A stretch of DNA of 64,000 nt from Pseudeuparius sepicola (taxonomy: Eukaryota; Arthropoda; Insecta; Coleoptera; Anthribidae), in contig OY987303.1 of the NCBI GenBank assembly GCA_963920635.1, positions 48,669,223-48,733,222 of the forward strand, in the 5' to 3' direction. Made by a program: the position numbers and the translations under genes. The notes under the pieces were generated by a model, which was given only the letters and a program-made list of their open reading frames with translations, was not told the DNA's origin and ran no database searches. Positions 59,834-64,000 of the stretch are shown piece by piece (positions within the stretch are counted from its first letter, which is position 1; each line of letters starts with the position of its first letter).

Positions 59834-60765
59834 TTCGCTAACCATGTTAGCATCATCAGGAGATGATAAAAAATTTTGGACAAAAACTGACAACGTTGCA
59901 TCTTCGCAGCTTGGTAGGCAAACAGGGTAAATGATCAAGGCAGTGGTCAGTTGGGGTTCAGAATTCAAAGGGGCCACACACGAAGTGTTCACAGCAAGTA
60001 AGTAAAAAGGTTGCAACTTCGTAATAAAAATATGTTGTATTGTTAAGGGTATTGTCAGACATACTAGTAAACTTTGATGCATGTTGTTTTTACTGCTTAT
60101 TTTTGAGTATATCAGTATTGTGTATAATCAAAAACAATACACTATAGCTCTGTTACTCCCTATTTTCTAGAAAACGGTTCGTACATACTCAAGAAAAGTT
60201 GGTTCCCGACACTATAAAGACTATAGTGCCGATCTCTTGGAAAGGGCCGTGCAATTGGTACTTTTTGAAGAATGTTTCGTTTATGTTTTGTTTTACCCTA
60301 ACTGGAATAAATACCTTCGAAAAAATATCGTTTTTAAATGTAGGGGTACCAATTTGAAAATATTAAATTTGATTTTTTTTATGCTTTCGCAAAGTAACCC
60401 CTTAATAGGATTAACTTTGCCTTACACCTTATTTTTCACCCAATAAATTCAATTGACAAAATAGCTCCAAAGCAGGGGCAACTGTGCCATTTTTTTAAAA
60501 TTTAAAAAACACATTTCTTGTCATTTTTATGGTCTATATTTTCAGAATATCTGGGCAAAACATAAAAATGTTACATATGTCAAAGATTTCCAGGCTTTCA
60601 TATGCGTCGAATAATCTCCTATCAGGAAGTTACTTGAGTAATTTTAAATTATCTCTTGTTATTCTATGATTATTTTCAAAAGCATATGTTCGGCAATGCT
60701 CTTTGCTAAACTTAGTGGAATCTTGATTTTTTTTATATTTATGTTTATTAATTAACTTTTCTTGA
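59834..60765. other. anonymous sequence downstream of the candidate promoter
   Basis: No supported exon; open frames are short and without motifs. Confidence 0.35.
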
Positions 60766-61855
60766 AATCGGCAGTAAAGTGTCTCAAATTCGTAATTAAA
60801 AGCTCAGATTTTTTCAATAAGTAGGCCTTGGCGAGATCTAGACATCAAACGTCAGACACGGAGCGATCGCCCGTCAAAAGTGACCAAATATTCAAAACCA
60901 GGCCATTAAATCCCATTTAACTTTTCGTACACATTGCGAAATTAGTACCTAGAGCAGCGCAATCTTTCAGTATAAATATTTTAGTAGGTTTAAATATTCT
61001 ATGTATTTTATATGGAGGCAACAGGCAGCAGTTTGGATTTTCTGTCATAAAGTGCCGTGTCTCATCATACTTGACCTAGGTAGAGCGATCGTCAAAGTCA
61101 AGCAACGCCGCGCGTAGTTGGTTCATGGACGGGTGATCCCTTATGATCTTCTCGTCTAATAATAGTTATTTATGTACCAAGGCACTGAAGTTCAACTTTT
61201 TATGACTCATGTGGAGTTTAGTTGCTGAGGCCTCTGGCCGAGGCAAATAAACCACATGAGTCATAAAAAGAACTTCAGTGCCGAGGCACATATTATATTT
61301 TTCTTGAAATCGGAAAAAAAATGTTATTAGGCAAGAAAATAATAATAAGGGATCACCCGTCCACGAACCGACTACGCACGGCGTTGCTTGACTTTACCGA
61401 TCGCTCTACCTAGGACAAGTATAATGATGTACGGCACCTTCTGACAGAAAAACCAAACTGCTGCTTCTTGTGCAGCCTACACAACAAATCTATTGATTTT
61501 CAAATTTACTAAAATATGTATACTGAAGGATTGCGCTTCTATAGGAAACAATTTCGCAATGTGTACGAAAAGTTAAATGAGCCTTTATCGGCCGGGTTTT
61601 GAATATTTGGTCACTTTTGACGGGCGATTTCTCCGCGTCTGACGTTTGATGTTTACATCTCGCCAAGGTCTACTTATTGAAAAAATCGTACAATAATGGG
61701 CTACATTATTGTACGATTTCTGTGCTTTTAGTGACGATTTTGGGACATTTTAATGCCGATTTCAAGAAAAAATTTTTTTTCCGATTTCAAAATAAAATAT
61801 AATATGTACCTCGGCACTAAAGTTCTTTTTATGACTCATGTGGTTTATTTTTACT
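60766..61855. mobile_element. complete fold-back element of family FB-3
   Basis: The left arm (about 60770-61170) and right arm (about 61290-61790) are complementary over about 400 bp (TACACATTGCGAAATT, GATCGCCCGTCAAAAGTGAC, GCAGCAGTTTGG). The centre (61172-61290) is a second palindrome with GGCACTGAAGTTC arms around GAGGCCTCTGGCCGAGGC. The right arm carries a small extra hairpin at 61686-61718 (AATCGTACAATAATG and complement) that the left arm lacks. A third half-copy of the central palindrome follows at 61806-61852. No coding capacity. Confidence 0.87.
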
Positions 61856-62094
61856 AAACCCCCAATTCCAGTTCCAATCCATGGGCCGGTCTCATACAAA
61901 CCGCCCGGGCCGTTTTTAGGTGCCAGTCCGCCCCTAGTTTCACTCTGCGTCGGTAGACGTCCGAACTTGGCGTGTACGCGCTTGAGATTTTTCCGATTTA
62001 GAACTATTTTAGTTATAGTTATATCTAAAAAATAATAATAAACAAAAGGCTTTTATGTGCTTTTGACATATATTTAATAAAATATAAATAAATA
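61856..62094. other. anonymous GC-rich patch
   Basis: CCGCCCGGGCCGTTTTTAGG-type sequence at about 61901-61960 has many CpGs. A 65-codon frame shows no motif. Confidence 0.35.
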
Positions 62095-63042
62095 TACAGC
62101 CAAGCCAACCCGATATGTTCATCCCCCTAATCTCTAGCAACCCCAACTTTAAAATTTCAAATGGAACTACCCCCCCTTGTGCGCCTTGTGGCGCATCATT
62201 TTAAAGCCCTTTTTATTGCGAATACAGTGATGCATCGTTTTCAGAAATCTGTTGAAATTTGACAGAATTATTGTCTAAAAACGGGAAGTTGACAATGCAC
62301 TATACGCATAGTAATTTCTACACAAATGCCCGTCACTAATAAGTTTTTTATCTACTACACACGACCAAATTACCTTGTTTTTTATTGACGTGCTCGATCA
62401 GTTTACAAAAAAAGTCACAAATGAAAAGGCTGAAGCAAAACAAAAAAAGTTCATATACGAACTCAAACCTTATATCTTAACAAAAAGTCACTGTCACAAA
62501 AAAGTTCATATTTTTTGCCTATAACCACGAAATCGTTAGTTTTAGCCTCATATTGAAAGTGGAAACGTATTTTCGAAATGGTTTATTCTAGCGCGGAAAG
62601 GGTAGAAATTGTTGCAATTTGTTATCGGAATCTTGATTGCGCTAAAGCTACAGCACGAATTGCAACAATTTCTCACCTTTCCGCGATAGAGTAACCATTT
62701 CAAAAACACGTTTACACTTTCAATAGCAGGCTGAAACTAGCGATTTCGTAGGTAAAAGCAAAAATACGAGGACTTTTTTGTAACAGTGACTTTTTGTTAT
62801 TTTAAAAATATAATATAAGGTTTGAATTCGTATGAATTTCTTTTGTTTGGCGTCAGCACTGATCGACACGTCAATAAAAACTAGGTAATATGGTCGTGTG
62901 TAGTAGATAAGAAACTTATTAGTGTTGAGCATTTGTGTAAGAAATTACAACGCGTACAGTGGATTGTTAACTTTCCGAATTTTGAAATATATTTCGGTTT
63001 TCTAATTTGGGAGGGGTCTAGTTTTCGTTGGGAAACCCTGTA
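62095..63042. mobile_element. palindrome built from the 5' end of a mariner-like element
   Basis: TA-flanked; the tips are TACAGCCAAGCCAACC and GTTGGGAAACCCTGTA (diverged). 62283-62600 is complementary to 62670-62983 (shared TATCTACTACACACGACCA, GCGGAAAGG.TAGAAATTGTTG), leaving a spacer of only about 35 bp. The centre codes for the first residues of a transposase (separate entry). The whole is what remains when an element's first 370 bp are duplicated head to head. Confidence 0.85.
62578..62680 (+). pseudogene. N-terminal fragment of DUF4817-type transposase
   Basis: ATG at 62578 opens MVYSSAERVEIVAICYRNLD followed by CAKATARIATIS. This matches the start of the helix-turn-helix (DUF4817-like) found at the N-terminus of insect mariner-like transposases. 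The frame then runs into the inverted arm, so nothing beyond about 32 residues is original. This start codon marks the breakpoint side of the palindrome. Confidence 0.65.
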
Positions 63043-63096
63043 TACTTCTCCGGTATAGTTTGATTTGCATCCCGGCACACAGCACCGATCTGGCAT
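63043..63096 (-). pseudogene. truncated THAP-domain exon
   Basis: Minus strand from 63096: MPDRCCVPGCKSNYTGEV, the opening of a THAP zinc finger (C-x4-C spacing with the following KSNY). Such domains are found in insect THAP proteins and P-element-type transposases. The frame meets the TIR of the neighbouring palindrome at 63042 and the rest of the finger is not present on the other side. Host gene or THAP transposon cannot be decided. Confidence 0.65.
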
Positions 63097-63198
63097 TTTT
63101 TAAATAGAACCAAAACTCTAGTAGCTCTCTGTCCTGTATCTAAAATATATACACATAAGTTACCTAATACCGTTGATTGTCGACGCTAATACATACTA

Positions 63199-63350
63199 GC
63201 ACAGACCTACATACTATATAGGTCTGTGATACTAGTAAAAGGATTGGGCTGATCCCGCACAGACGTGCTGCGGCCGTCACATGGACGTCTACGGTGACGT
63301 CACAGCGGCAACGGCTCGCTGCGCGGCGGCCCGTAAGTTTCCGTGGGCCC
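63199..63350. promoter_or_regulatory. hairpin plus GC-rich, CpG-dense patch upstream of the THAP start
   Basis: CACAGACCT / AGGTCTGTG form a 9-bp palindrome (63199-63227). 63240-63345 is CpG-dense with a CRE-like TGACGTCA at 63294. It lies 100-250 bp upstream of the THAP ATG on the minus strand, where a promoter could be. Function is inferred from position and composition only. Confidence 0.4.
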
Positions 63351-63369
63351 CGGGTACCTTCAAGTTGTT

Positions 63370-63790
63370 GATAATAGTTATTAATATATTGGATGTAATT
63401 TTGGTCCATGCACAGTTTTATCAAATTTATTGCAATTATTGTGTTCTAGAAATTCTTTTAAATACTCTAATGTTGTTGGAATTGGTACATTAGGAAACAA
63501 CGAACTAACATCAAATTAAATTAAAACTTTGCCTTCTTCAAGCACGGTGTCTTTGATTTTATTAATGGAATCTAATGAATTCACTATAGAAGAATTGTTT
63601 GAATTTTTTGGCAAATTTTCAAATTCATTTTCTAACCATTTTGATAAGGCATACGTGGGCGATCCTATTGCCGAAACTACCTTGTTTCGAATCGAGGCCG
63701 AAGCAGACTGTGTGCACATGTATTTATAGAAAGGCACCGGTGATTGCCAAAAACGCTGGACAAATTGTGGATACACGGTAATGCTCCTTA
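63370..63790 (-). pseudogene. Penelope-like reverse-transcriptase fragment
   Basis: Minus strand: NKVVSAIGSPTYALSKWLEN is the motif of Penelope RTs (family form RPIVSxIGSPTYxLSK). After about 50 residues, FDVSSLFPNVPIPTTLEYLK follows, the block containing the first catalytic Asp. The frame decays after about 63430 (HGPKLHPIY then stops). The preceding part (WQSPVPFYKYM) is degenerate where family members read GLPKIHK. Fingers-palm start only; the catalytic YxDD block is missing. Confidence 0.85.
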
Positions 63791-64000
63791 ATAGTTTTAT
63801 CTCGGTGATTTACTAATTGATGGGATTACTAGGGTTTTATGTAGTACTCGAGCGAATGCTATCCTAGTTCTATCGGAAAAAGTCGGTCCTAGCTGCAAAT
63901 AGAAACGAAGACAAAATAGTAGTAATTGCCCCTTCCCCGCACAAGCATTCAGTTGCTTCTGTTGTACTAGGTTGTAGCATTGTGAGGGTGAGAATTATTA
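63680..64000 (-). repeat. Penelope-like element 5' fragment (minus copy)
   Basis: Inverted partner of positions 1-385; overlaps the start of the RT frame. Together they place the same Penelope family at both edges of the window in opposite orientation. Confidence 0.75.

Overview
This is eukaryotic, almost certainly insect, intergenic or heterochromatin-like DNA. It is AT-rich, has no operons or dense genes, and is packed with relics of transposable elements typical of arthropods. These include a pogo/Tigger-like element with a C-terminal PHD finger, several Tc1/mariner-type relics, Penelope-like fragments (reverse transcriptase and GIY-YIG parts), a CR1/Jockey-like LINE relic, a Ty3/gypsy integrase relic, and many palindromic or terminal-inverted-repeat (TIR) elements. 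The order (beetle, true bug or other) cannot be fixed from this window. No intact host gene is recognised. The best host-gene candidates are a short two-exon, CpG-containing segment near 20.77-21.13 kb and a TATA/initiator promoter near 59.76 kb.

Layout. 0-6.1 kb: a Penelope-derived repeat at the left edge, a near-complete palindromic element (2.25-3.03 kb), then a pogo-type transposon with both TIRs and TA target duplications (3.43-6.10 kb). Its transposase is broken only by one frameshift at an A7 run. 6.9-9.2 kb: a degenerate DUF4817-class mariner relic fused to an inverted, internally deleted copy of itself. 9.8-10.3 kb: the GIY-YIG end of a Penelope-like element. 11.8-13.0 kb: a TIR element made of head-to-head ~130-bp sub-repeats. 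13.7-16.4 kb: a 1.78-kb dispersed repeat abutting a LINE reverse-transcriptase relic. 20.6-21.5 kb: the possible host exons and short perfect palindromes. 24-27.8 kb: one arm of a fold-back family, a ~137-bp tandem repeat, another palindromic element and a 661-bp TIR element.

28.9-33.2 kb: three copies of a GC-richer repeat, a Tc1-type miniature element, a transposase C-terminus and another miniature TIR element. 35.5-40.5 kb: two linked tandem arrays. The second is three nearly identical 1194-bp units, each carrying a 628-bp pogo-type miniature element with a PHD-finger remnant. 40.9-44.5 kb: two more long-inverted-repeat elements. 46.7-47.4 kb: a gypsy integrase relic. 52.5-53.75 kb: a Tc1 transposase relic split by a small TIR element that carries a tRNA-like Pol III box. 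57.4-59.1 kb: the second copy of the 1.78-kb repeat. 60.8-61.85 kb: a ~1-kb fold-back. 62.1-63.04 kb: a palindrome made from the 5' end of a mariner-like element, inserted next to a truncated THAP exon. 63.4-64 kb: a Penelope reverse-transcriptase fragment plus the inverted partner of the repeat at position 1.

The recurring theme is inverted duplication. At least seven elements fold back over most of their length, and three or four of them are built from ~130-bp sub-repeats arranged head to head. Transcription of any of these would give long hairpin RNA, so the region is a plausible small-RNA source. That last point is inference.
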